From contig NZ_NOKT01000003.1 of the NCBI RefSeq assembly GCF_002237655.1, positions 1 through 64,000 on the forward strand: a DNA stretch of 64,000 bases, read 5' to 3'. Positions within the stretch are counted from its first letter, which is position 1. The number at the start of each line of letters is the position of its first letter. Source of the stretch: Streptomyces sp. XY006. GTDB taxonomy: Bacteria; Actinomycetota; Actinomycetes; Streptomycetales; Streptomycetaceae. This document shows positions 35,197-44,043 of this stretch, piece by piece. The notes beneath the pieces are model-generated. The model was not told the DNA's origin. It saw only the letters and a program-made list of their open reading frames with translations, and did not search any database. A program made the position numbers and the translations under genes.

Positions 35197-36177
35197 TCAG
35201 CGCCCGGCCGCCTCCGGGTGCAGCCGCACCCAGCCCTGCCACGCCGAGGCGATCATGTCCTGGACGTCGTGCCGGGCCTTCCAGCCCAGCTCGGTGGCGG
35301 CGCGGTCGGCGGAGGCGACGACCCGGGGCGGGTCGCCCGGGCGGCGGGGCGTGACCTCGGGCGGCAGGTCGTAGCCGGTCACCGCGCCGATGCGGTCGAT
35401 CATCTCGCGCACGGAGACGCCCTCGCCCCGGCCGATGTTGACCGTGAGGTCCCGGCCGGGGGAGGAGCGCAGCACCCGGGCCGCGGCGACATGGGCCTCG
35501 GCGAGGTCGACGACGTGGATGTAGTCCCGTACGCAGGTGCCGTCCGGGGTCGGGTAGTCGTCGCCGAAGACCCGCGGCGGCGCGTGCTGCGTAAGCCTCT
35601 CGAAGACCATCGGCACGAGGTTGAAGACCCCCGTGTCCGCCAGCTCCGGGCTCGCCGCGCCGGCCACGTTGAAGTAGCGCAGGCAGGCCGTCGCCAGCCC
35701 GGTCGCCCGGCCCGTCGCGCGCACCAGCCACTCGCCGGCCAGCTTGGTCTCGCCGTACGGCGACATCGGCACGCACGGCGTCTCCTCGGTCACCAGGTCC
35801 ACGTCCGGCATGCCGTAGACCGCCGCCGAGGAGGAGAAGACGAACGACGGCACCCCGGCCGCCGTCACCGCGTCCAGCAGGATCCGCAGGCCCTCGACGT
35901 TCTCCCGGTAGTAGCGCAGCGGCTGCTCGACCGACTCGCCCACCTGCTTCTTCGCCGCGAGGTGGACGACACCGGTGACCTCGTGGTCCGCGAGGGCGCG
36001 CGCGACCCGCTCGGCGTCCAGGGTGGAGCCCACGACCAGCGGCACCCCGTCGGGCACGCGCTCGGCGATACCGGTGGACAGGTCGTCGTACACCACCGCC
36101 TGTTCCCCCGCCGCGGCCAGCGCCCGTACGACGTGCGCGCCGATGTAGCCGGCGCCGCCGGTGATCAACCAGGTCAT
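35197..36177 (-). CDS. galE: UDP-glucose 4-epimerase
   Basis: 326 residues. Extended SDR enzyme with the NAD-binding GGAGYIG (7-13), a catalytic Ser near SSSAAVYG and the YxxxK pair Tyr141/Lys145 (YGETK). The C-terminal RRPGDPPRVVASADRAATELGW block is typical of GalE. It interconverts UDP-glucose and UDP-galactose, and sitting between the exporter and GT2 genes it probably supplies UDP-galactose (or UDP-GalNAc) for polymer decoration. ATG at 36177 follows GAGGGGA. Confidence 0.94.
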   Translation of the reverse strand: MTWLITGGAGYIGAHVVRALAAAGEQAVVYDDLSTGIAERVPDGVPLVVGSTLDAERVARALADHEVTGVVHLAAKKQVGESVEQPLRYYRENVEGLRILLDAVTAAGVPSFVFSSSAAVYGMPDVDLVTEETPCVPMSPYGETKLAGEWLVRATGRATGLATACLRYFNVAGAASPELADTGVFNLVPMVFERLTQHAPPRVFGDDYPTPDGTCVRDYIHVVDLAEAHVAAARVLRSSPGRDLTVNIGRGEGVSVREMIDRIGAVTGYDLPPEVTPRRPGDPPRVVASADRAATELGWKARHDVQDMIASAWQGWVRLHPEAAGR

Positions 36178-36232
36178 GTGCGGCCGTCCCCTCGTCAGTT
36201 GGCCCGTGGTGGTGTGCGTGGCGCTGATCCGC

Positions 36233-36272
36233 CGTGGTCGTGGTCGTGGTGCGTCGTGGTGCGTCGTCGTGC
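36233..36272. repeat. Trinucleotide-rich simple repeat upstream of galE
   Basis: CGTGGT/CGTGGTGCGTCGT units repeat for about 40 bases between the GT2 stop and the galE start. Such a simple repeat in the spacer can vary in length. Confidence 0.6.
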
Positions 36273-36274
36273 TC

Positions 36275-37909
36275 TCAGTGAAGCAGGCGGCGCAGCCTCC
36301 GGCGTACGACGGACAGCACACCGCGTACGCCCGGTGCCACCCGCAGCGCCAGCGCGCCGGAGTGGGTGGGGTACGGCTGTACGAGTACCACGCCGCGCCG
36401 GGCGCTCGGGACGGCGCGGCGGCGCAGCAGACCGGCGCCCGTGAGGGCGTGCGCCGTGACCTCGCGGCTCGCGCCGTCGCGGAAGCGGACCCGCAGGCGC
36501 AGATCCCAGGTGCCCGCGCCGAACGCGACCAGGGCGGACAGATCGACGCCGGTCTCGGCCGACCAGACGGCGGAGGTGCCGGCCGGGTGGGCCTCGCCAC
36601 CCGGCACGAGCGGCACGGTCCCGGCCCGGACCACCACATCCCCGTCGTCGCGGTGGCACCACTCCACCTCCACCGCCTCCGGTCCCGCCTGCGCCACCCG
36701 CCCGTACAGCTCGTGCAGCCGCAGCCGCAGCCGGGTGTCCCGGGCGCGGGGCCGCAGCGCGGCGTCGACCGCGAGCGGGAGCGCCCGCACCGGAGCGCTC
36801 AGCAGGGGTTCGAGGGAGACCTGGGGCAGGTCGCCGGACCAGACGGGCGTGCCGTCGGACGCCCGGGCGTACGGCGGGTACAGCCGGGCCGGGCGGGCCG
36901 CCAGCTCCCGCAGCCGGGGCAGGTCGCGCGGCTCAGGGGCGGCCAGGACCACCCGCCCGGCCAGCCGGCCGGGAGCACCCGGGTTGCGCGCCCAGTCGTC
37001 GGCGTCGTACTCCGCGAGGTGCTCGCGTGTGAGCTCCCACCACGCCCGCCGGTAGGCGGCGTCCCGCAACCCCAGTTCGCGCAGGTACATCCGCAGGTCG
37101 TGGTCGAGGAACTTGGCGCGCGCGGCCCGCGCGAGTTCCTTCTGCCCGGCGCCCAGCAGAATCTCGTACGCCTGCCGGCACGCCTGGGTGCGGGCCCGCC
37201 AGTTGTCGACGCCGGCCCGGTCCAGCGAGATCGACAGCCGCTCGGCGGACCGCCGCACGTGCCACACGTACACCCGGTCCGGCACCAGGGCGATGCGCGG
37301 GGCGGCGGCCAGCACGCGGGCCGTGAAGACGACGTCCTCGTAGGGGAAGCGGCCCTCGGGGAAGCGGATGCGGTGCTCGCGCAGGAAACCGGTCCGGTAG
37401 AGCTTGCTGACGCAGAGCGTGTCGTGGACCAGGCGGGGCCGCCGCGCGGGCCGCGGCACCACCGCGTGGTGGGCGTAGAGGCCGGCCTGCCAGGGGACCT
37501 CGCGGCCGGAGGGCAGTTCCCTGCGCACGCACAGGCCGCCCACCACCTCGGCGCGGGCCCCCGTCGCCGCCCCGAGCAGCGCGTCGACCGCGCCGGGCGG
37601 CAGGACGTCGTCGCTGTCCAGGAACATCACATAGGGCGAGGTCACCGCGTCGAGCCCGGTGTTGCGCGGGGTGCCGCAGCCGCCGCTGTTGGCCCGCCGG
37701 CGGATCACCCGCAGCCGGGGCTCCGCCGCGGCCAGCCGGTCGAGCAGCTCCGCGCTGCCGTCCGTCGAGCAGTCGTCGACGGCGACGACCTCCCGCACGG
37801 CCGGTCCCTGGCCGAGCGCCGAGCGCACGGCGTCCGTCACATGGGCGGCGTCGTCGTAGCCGATGACCACGACGGCGACACCCTTCCCGTCATTCCTCAG
37901 GGCATCCAT
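36275..37909 (-). CDS. GT2 glycosyltransferase, paralogue of 28553-30217
   Basis: 544 residues. GT-A domain with VAVVVIGYDDAAHV, VVAVDDCSTDGSAEL, NSGGCGTPRN and FLDSDDVLPPG (metal-binding Asp pair intact). The middle segment has KFLDHDLRMYLRELGLRDAAY, matching the paralogue, followed by a beta-rich C-terminal region ending in Arg/Leu-rich residues. It is likely a polymer-decorating transferase. ATG at 37909 (GTG 37912 precedes it) has a weak ribosome-binding site. It is divergent from the GT39 gene and probably leads the operon with galE. Confidence 0.87.
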   Translation of the reverse strand: MDALRNDGKGVAVVVIGYDDAAHVTDAVRSALGQGPAVREVVAVDDCSTDGSAELLDRLAAAEPRLRVIRRRANSGGCGTPRNTGLDAVTSPYVMFLDSDDVLPPGAVDALLGAATGARAEVVGGLCVRRELPSGREVPWQAGLYAHHAVVPRPARRPRLVHDTLCVSKLYRTGFLREHRIRFPEGRFPYEDVVFTARVLAAAPRIALVPDRVYVWHVRRSAERLSISLDRAGVDNWRARTQACRQAYEILLGAGQKELARAARAKFLDHDLRMYLRELGLRDAAYRRAWWELTREHLAEYDADDWARNPGAPGRLAGRVVLAAPEPRDLPRLRELAARPARLYPPYARASDGTPVWSGDLPQVSLEPLLSAPVRALPLAVDAALRPRARDTRLRLRLHELYGRVAQAGPEAVEVEWCHRDDGDVVVRAGTVPLVPGGEAHPAGTSAVWSAETGVDLSALVAFGAGTWDLRLRVRFRDGASREVTAHALTGAGLLRRRAVPSARRGVVLVQPYPTHSGALALRVAPGVRGVLSVVRRRLRRLLH

Positions 37910-38000
37910 CACCGCGGATCGTAAGCCGGGCGAATGACATGAAAGTGATAACACACCATCAAACGCCCTCAATGCGCCGCTTAGATCACAGAATCGGGCC

Positions 38001-39605
38001 GTGACGAACGGACAGGCGAGGGGGAGCGGCCGGTTCGCCGCGCGCGTGCCGCCCGTGGCCGTCCCCATGGCGGTGATGCTCACGATCGGGCTGTGGGGCC
38101 TGGACCGCGGCGGCATGTGGGGCGACGAGAGCGTCACCTTCCAGGTCGCGCAGCGCACGCCCGGGCAGATCTGGCGGCTGCTGCACGACGTGGACGCGGT
38201 GCACGGCCTGTACTACCTGGTCATGCACGCCGTCCTCGCCGTCGGTGCGGACGAGGTCGTGCTGCGCCTGCCGTCCGTGGCCGCGGCGACGGCGACCGCC
38301 GGCCTGGTCGCGGCCCTGGGCGTCCGGCTGGCCGGGCCGCGGGTCGGCCTGTGGGCCGGCCTCCTGTACGCGATCACGCCGATGGCCGGCCACTACGCCC
38401 AGGAGGGGCGCTCGTACGCGCTCGTCGCGGCGGGCGTGACGGCCGCGACCCTGCTGCTGGTGCGGGCCGTGGACGAAGGGAGCGCCCGGGCCTGGTGGCC
38501 GTACGGGGCGGTCCTCGCCGTCAGCTGCCTGCTGCACGAGTTCGCCGTGCTGGTGCTCTGCGCGCACGCCCTGACCCTGGCCCTGTGGCGGGTCCCCCGC
38601 GCGGTGTGGTCGGGCTGGGGCCGCGCGGCGGGCGCCGCCGTGGCGCTCCTGCTGCCGCTGGTGTGGGTCTCGCACGGGCAGGCCGGACAGGTGGCGTGGC
38701 TGGTGACGCCCGGCTGGGACCGGGTCGAGAGGCTGGCCCGGAACTTCGCGCCCGGCCCGGAGGGAGCCGCCCTCTGGGGGGCGCTGCTGCTGATGGCCGT
38801 GGGGCTGCGGGCGCGGCGGACGGCGGCGGTCGCGCTGCCGCTGCTGCTGGTGCCGCCGGCCATCCTGCTGACCGCCTCCCAGGTCCGGCCGCTCTACCAC
38901 GACCGGTACGTGCTCTACGCGCTGGCGGGCGCGTCCCTGCTGGTCGCGGCCGGGGCCGGGCGGCTGGCGGCGGCGCTCGGACGCGTGCGGTTCGACGGGC
39001 GGCGGCTGCGGATCCGCGGCCGGCACGTGCACGTCCTGGCGGGATGCGCCGGCGCCCTCGCGCTGACCGCCACCTTCGTGCAGCAGTTGCCGGTGCACCG
39101 CCAGGACCGCTCGGCGGCGCACCGCCCGGACAACCTCGCCGTGGTCTCCGCGCTCGCCGTCCGCCAGATGCGGCCCGGCGACCCGGTGCTGTTCGTGCCG
39201 TCGGTCGGCAGGCTCGCCGCGCTGGCCTATCCGAAGGGGTTCGCGCGGGTGCGGGACATCGCGCTGAGCGAGTCGGCGCCCCGGTCCGGGACGCTGTGGG
39301 GGCGCGAGGCGACGCCCCGCCAGCTGCGGCAGCGCCTCGCCTCGGTGGACCGCGTCTGGCTGGTCGCCGAGCGGTACGCGCTGGAGCCGGGCTGGTCGCC
39401 GGCCGACCCCGTGGAGCGCACCAAGCTGGCCGTGCTGGCGCGGGAGTTCACCGTCCGCGAGGAGCACGTCCGGGACGACGTGGTCCTGCGCCTGCACGTG
39501 CGGCGGCGGTCCGCCGAGGTGCCGCCCGGCGCCGCTACGACGGCCCGGCTGCCGGCGAGCCGCCCGGCGACTGCGCCAGCGCGGCCGCGTCCAGTGCCGT
39601 GGTGA
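38001..39605 (+). CDS. GT39/ArnT-like multi-pass glycosyltransferase
   Basis: 534 residues with about ten to eleven membrane helices. It has a GT-C first-loop motif, MWGDESVTF (Asp-Glu, about 39-47), and PLYHDRYVLYAL further on, as in polyprenyl-phosphate-dependent mannosyl/arabinosyl transferases. It should take a sugar from a lipid carrier outside the membrane. The start is a GTG at 38001 without a good ribosome-binding site, so the true start may lie downstream (ATG 38069). The Pro/Ala-rich C-terminus overlaps the ohrR gene by 71 bases on the opposite strand, which is unusual. Confidence 0.8.
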   Translation: MTNGQARGSGRFAARVPPVAVPMAVMLTIGLWGLDRGGMWGDESVTFQVAQRTPGQIWRLLHDVDAVHGLYYLVMHAVLAVGADEVVLRLPSVAAATATAGLVAALGVRLAGPRVGLWAGLLYAITPMAGHYAQEGRSYALVAAGVTAATLLLVRAVDEGSARAWWPYGAVLAVSCLLHEFAVLVLCAHALTLALWRVPRAVWSGWGRAAGAAVALLLPLVWVSHGQAGQVAWLVTPGWDRVERLARNFAPGPEGAALWGALLLMAVGLRARRTAAVALPLLLVPPAILLTASQVRPLYHDRYVLYALAGASLLVAAGAGRLAAALGRVRFDGRRLRIRGRHVHVLAGCAGALALTATFVQQLPVHRQDRSAAHRPDNLAVVSALAVRQMRPGDPVLFVPSVGRLAALAYPKGFARVRDIALSESAPRSGTLWGREATPRQLRQRLASVDRVWLVAERYALEPGWSPADPVERTKLAVLAREFTVREEHVRDDVVLRLHVRRRSAEVPPGAATTARLPASRPATAPARPRPVPW

Positions 39606-40023
39606 GCTCGTCGAGACGGTCGCGCAGGGCGCGGATCTCGGCGGCCTGGAAACCCGTCGAGGCGGCGATCCGGCGCGGCACCTCCAGGGCCCGCCGCCGC
39701 AGCGCGGTGCCCTCCTCGGTGAGCCGCACCTGAACCGACCGCTCGTCGCGCGCGCTGCGCTCCCGGCGCACCAGACCGGCCGCCTCCAGTCGCTTGAGCA
39801 GCGGCGACAGCGTGCCGGAGTCCAGCCGCAGGTGCTCCCCGAGCTTCTTCACGGGCAGCTCGCCGTGCTCCCACAGCACCAGCATCACCAGGTACTGCGG
39901 GTAGGTGATGCCCAGGTCCCCGAGGATCCCGCGGTAGACGCCGTTGAAGGCGCGGGAGGCCGCGTGCAGGGAGAAACAGATCTGCTGGTCCAGGCGGAGC
40001 CAGTCGTCGTCCTGCGTGTTCAT
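39535..40023 (-). CDS. ohrR: OhrR-type MarR family organic peroxide sensor
   Basis: 162 residues. MarR winged helix with the OhrR hallmark [14 protein letters not shown], giving the peroxide-reactive Cys16. No second cysteine is present, so it is the one-Cys type. The recognition region is [26 protein letters not shown]. It is divergent from ohr with an operator-like repeat between them. ATG at 40023 fits the family; its GGAGG is only one base away, so ATG 40050 is a possible alternative. It represses ohr until organic hydroperoxide oxidises Cys16. Confidence 0.92.
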   Translation of the reverse strand: MNTQDDDWLRLDQQICFSLHAASRAFNGVYRGILGDLGITYPQYLVMLVLWEHGELPVKKLGEHLRLDSGTLSPLLKRLEAAGLVRRERSARDERSVQVRLTEEGTALRRRALEVPRRIAASTGFQAAEIRALRDRLDELTTALDAAALAQSPGGSPAAGPS

Positions 40024-40050
40024 GCCTCCAGGGTAGCTCGCGCCCACCAT

Positions 40051-40085
40051 TCAATTGCGCACAACTTAATTGTGTGCTCTAATTC
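40051..40085 (+). promoter_or_regulatory. OhrR operator and ohr promoter
   Basis: An imperfect inverted repeat, CGCACAA-CTTAA-TTGTGTG (about 40058-40076), lies in an AT-rich stretch between ohrR and ohr. TTGCGC (40055-40060) and TAATTC (40080-40085), 19 bases apart, can serve as the ohr promoter, so OhrR bound there would block it. Confidence 0.6.
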
Positions 40086-40141
40086 TGGATGTCAGGCGGC
40101 CCGGAAGCGGGCCGTCGAACGACCGAGAGGGAAGGTTTTCC

Positions 40142-40544
<403 letters not shown>

Positions 40545-40555
<11 letters not shown>

Positions 40556-42125
40556 GCACCGCGGCGCGTCGCTCCCCGACCCGCGCCAGGACCTCCCCCG
40601 TCCGTCCGCTCCACGCCACCACCACGGCCTCCTCGGGCACCGGGTGCCAGCGCGTCAGCAGCAGCCAGCGCACGTGGTAGCGGCGGACGACGGCGGCCCG
40701 CTCGGCGCGGGTCGAGTCCGGGGCGAGGTAGGCGCGCACATCGGCCGCCCGGCGCTTGCGCGCCGCCTCGTCCAGGGCCGGGTCGGGCCAGATCGGCGCG
40801 GCGAGGTTCGGCCCGTACCCGGCGAGGGAGTGGCTCGCGAAGTACCCGTCGGTGAGCACCACCTCGCCCCGGCCGATGTGCCGCGCCGCCCAGTCGTACG
40901 ACGGCCAGCGCGTCGGCTGCGCGAACCCCACCGGGTCGACCGAGCGCGGTACGACCGCCCCGGCGTGCACGGTGACGAAGGCGGCGCACACCCCGGCCGC
41001 CGCCGCCCCGCACAGCACCCTGCGGGCCGTGCGCCAGGGCCGCGGCGCGGCCAGCTCCACCGCCAGCGCGAACTGCAGCGACACCAGCGCGGCCCACAGC
41101 GCCCGGGCGTAGGTGTAATGGCCGCTCACCCAGCCGTACGCCACCAGCAGGCACTCCAGCGCGAACATCCACACCAGCGGATCACGCCCCGGGCGGCGGG
41201 CCCGCAGCCACAGCGCGGGCAGGCCCAGCAGAGCCAGCCAGGAGTTGGCGAGCATCCGCTCGTACAACTGCCGGTGCATCGCGTCCATCCCGGTGTCGCC
41301 CACCAGCTCCAGCACGTCGTAGTAGGGCCACGCCAGGGCGACGGTGGCGCAGGCCGCGGCGGTCAGCGCCCAGCGCGCCGCGACCGGCCGGCGCCAGCCG
41401 CGCTGCCGGGACGCCACGATCGCCACCGCCCCGGTGAGCGCCGAGGCGGCCGTGACGGGATGCGTGAGCAGGATCAGCCCGTACAGGGCGCCGACCCCCG
41501 CGTACCCCCACCAGCCGCCGAGCCCGCTCGGGCCGACGAACCGCACGGCGGCGTCCTCCCGGGCGCGGGTGCCCGTCCAGGCCCACGCCCAGAACGTCAG
41601 GCCGATGGCCAGCGCGGACGGATAGCCCAGGTTCGTCGTCATCGACATCAGCCCGAGGTAGCCGCTCCACAGGATCCGCGTGGTGCCCCACAGCAGCGTC
41701 ATGAACAGCAGGGCCAGCACCGGCGCCCAGGGCCGGGCGGTCAGGCTCCGCACGAACCGGCCGAGCCCCGCCAGCAGCACCAGCAGATGGACCGGCCCGG
41801 CGAGCTTCACCACCGCCCAGCCGGACAGGCCCGTCAGCCGCGCCAGCACGCCCTGCGCGACGGCGTACGGGCCGTAGTAGGGACTGCCCTCGCCCGGCAG
41901 GTCCGCCATGGTGTGGGCCGGGTGCAGCAGGTCGTCCCTGAGGCGCTCGATCACCGCCGCGTGCTGCCCGGCGTCGCAGCACAGCGGCACGCGCCAGTAC
42001 GCCAGCGTCATCACCAGCCAGAACAGGGCGCCGTAGAACTGGTACGGGGTGGGCCGTGCCGGCCGGCCGCCGCGCAGCGCCGTCGCGCCGCGCACCGCCC
42101 GCCGGACGAGGACCGGGGCGCTCAC
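40545..42125 (-). CDS. GT-C-like multi-pass membrane protein
   Basis: 526 residues with about ten membrane helices and a soluble C-terminal part (about 390-526). Near the start, after the first helix, it has VPLCCDAGQHAAVIERLRDD, the kind of acidic first loop seen in GT-C transferases, though I cannot place it in a named family. The C-terminal part contains WPSYDWAARHIGRGEVVLTDGYFASH, reminiscent of polymer-modifying GT-C enzymes. The start is GTG 42125 with a poor ribosome-binding site. The next gene upstream on this strand is 109 bases away, so co-transcription with the AftB-like gene is plausible. Confidence 0.78.
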
Positions 42126-42234
42126 AGGAGAGAGGGAAGGGTCTGGGGCATGCGCCGAATGTTCCCGGCCCTACGCACGCCCTGACCCCGGATCACTTCA
42201 TCGGGTGAGACGGCTACGCCCACCTGCCGTCAGC

Positions 42235-44043
42235 TCACTCGCACAGCGCCTGCCGCGCCGCGGCCGGCCAGCGCGCGAACCGGAACTGCGTCCGCTCGAA
42301 CGCCCCGGTGAGGTTGTCCCAGAACCGCTCGGCGGTGAGCGGCGCGCGCACCGACTCCCGCAGCTCGGCGAGCCGCCCGCAGCCCAGCGCGGCCCGGGCC
42401 GCCTCGACCGCCTCCCGCGTGGCACCGGCCCGCAGCAGGTCGCGGTGCGGCGGATTCCGTACCGCCCACTCGGCGAAGACCCAGTGGTTGCGCAGGAACT
42501 TCTCGTGCCCGGGCCAGCTCCACCGCTCCAGCGCGAGGTGCGCGCCGATGGGGCTGGCCAGCCCCCAGGCGTCGTTGACGTAGGCGTCCAGCGGTGCCGC
42601 CGCCCCCGTGACACCGAGATGCCGCCCCACGATCACCACGTGGTACGGGGCGTCCGCGCGCATCGGCGTGGCGTGCAGCCGCCGCCCGGCGTCGAAGTAC
42701 AGCAGTGTCGGCCGGGGCGAACGGGCGGCCTCCGCCAGCATCCGCCGCCCCTCCGGCAGGGCGGGCCAGTTGCGCACCCAGGTGCCCGTGCGCACCGGGT
42801 TGTGGTCGCCGAGGCCCTCCACGTCGGAGCTGCGCACATTGAACGAGCCAGGCGTGCTGCGCACGTCGAACGGGGCCCGCAGCGGACTGACCGCCGCGCA
42901 CAGCCACACCACCAGCAGGGCGCTCGCCGCCCCCGTGACCCGGTTCGCGGGCACCACCAGGACCGGCAGGAGCAGCAGCAGGAGCGCGGGCAGGATCATG
43001 CGGGCGTGCATGTAGTCGCCGCCCACGCGGACGACGTACCCGGCCAGCAGCAGACCGGCCGCGAACGGCGCCAGCAGCACCGCGAGCGGGACGCGGCCCG
43101 GTGCCCGGTCCCGCCGCTGCCGCCGGGCGCGGCGCACCAGCAGCACGGCCAGCGCGCCCAGCACCGGGACGACCGGCCACAGCCAGTACGGCCCGAGCGT
43201 CTCCTGCACGTACCCGGCACCCCGGCTCCAGTCGCTGGCGCTCGCCTCCTTGGCGATGGCGGGCAGCGGCACCAGGATCCCGTAGTACCCCGCCCGGAAC
43301 ACCTCGTACGCCAGCGGCACCGCACCCGCGGCGGCCGGCAGCGCCGCGAGGCTTCGCCGGGACGGCCGCAGCACCCACCACTGCGCCCCCAGGAAGCACG
43401 CCGTCACCACCGCCAGATCGGGCCGGACCAGCGGCCCCAGCCCGAACACGAACGCGGCGAGGTACGTCTCCCGGGCCTCCTGGCCCCGCCGGACCCGCGT
43501 GAGCAGCCACCACGACAGGCCGGTCCAGCACGCGCCGAGCCCGCTCTCCAGACCCGAGGTCATGTACGACCAGAACGGCGGCACGGCCAGCAGCACGAAC
43601 ACCCCGGCCGGGACCAGCGCTCCGGCGCCCCGGTGCAGCCGGCAGGTCGCGTACAGGGCCAGCGCGAACCCGGCCGTGCTCAGCAGCAGACCGAGGCCCA
43701 CCGCGAGGAACGCCGGGTCCTCGCCGCTGACCCAGGAGGCCAGCGCGAGCAGCCACTGCCACAGGGTGCCGGTCGAACTCTCCGCCCGCTCCCCGACGTT
43801 GAACACCGGCCCGTTGCCCGCCAGGATCTGCCGGACCGGGCGCAGGTAGATCAGCCCGTCGTCGCAGATCCAGCGGCGCCGGTAGCCCAGCACGAACAGG
43901 GCCGCGGTGGGCACGGCGACCAGGACGGCGTGCCACCAGTGCACCAGCGGCCCCAGCCGCTCGGCGGTGGCCGGCGGCCGGGGGGAGGCGGCCCGCTGGC
44001 CGGGCAGGGAGGGGACGGCCTCGGGGGTCGTGGGTGTCGTCAT
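42235..44043 (-). CDS. AftB-like GT-C glycosyltransferase
   Basis: 602 residues. About ten membrane helices and a C-terminal soluble domain. Motifs that look like mycobacterial AftB (terminal beta-1,2-arabinofuranosyltransferase) are CDDGLIYLRPV with Asp61-Asp62, GNGPVFNVGERAESSTGTLW, and RVGGDYMHARMILPALLL, plus WPGHEKFLRNHWVFAEW near the end. Streptomyces make no arabinogalactan, so the donor or acceptor must differ; decoration of the wall polymer is the likely job. ATG at 44043 overlaps the upstream stop as ATGA. It is tightly linked with the GT2-TagF fusions. Confidence 0.82.
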   Translation of the reverse strand: MTTPTTPEAVPSLPGQRAASPRPPATAERLGPLVHWWHAVLVAVPTAALFVLGYRRRWICDDGLIYLRPVRQILAGNGPVFNVGERAESSTGTLWQWLLALASWVSGEDPAFLAVGLGLLLSTAGFALALYATCRLHRGAGALVPAGVFVLLAVPPFWSYMTSGLESGLGACWTGLSWWLLTRVRRGQEARETYLAAFVFGLGPLVRPDLAVVTACFLGAQWWVLRPSRRSLAALPAAAGAVPLAYEVFRAGYYGILVPLPAIAKEASASDWSRGAGYVQETLGPYWLWPVVPVLGALAVLLVRRARRQRRDRAPGRVPLAVLLAPFAAGLLLAGYVVRVGGDYMHARMILPALLLLLLPVLVVPANRVTGAASALLVVWLCAAVSPLRAPFDVRSTPGSFNVRSSDVEGLGDHNPVRTGTWVRNWPALPEGRRMLAEAARSPRPTLLYFDAGRRLHATPMRADAPYHVVIVGRHLGVTGAAAPLDAYVNDAWGLASPIGAHLALERWSWPGHEKFLRNHWVFAEWAVRNPPHRDLLRAGATREAVEAARAALGCGRLAELRESVRAPLTAERFWDNLTGAFERTQFRFARWPAAARQALCE

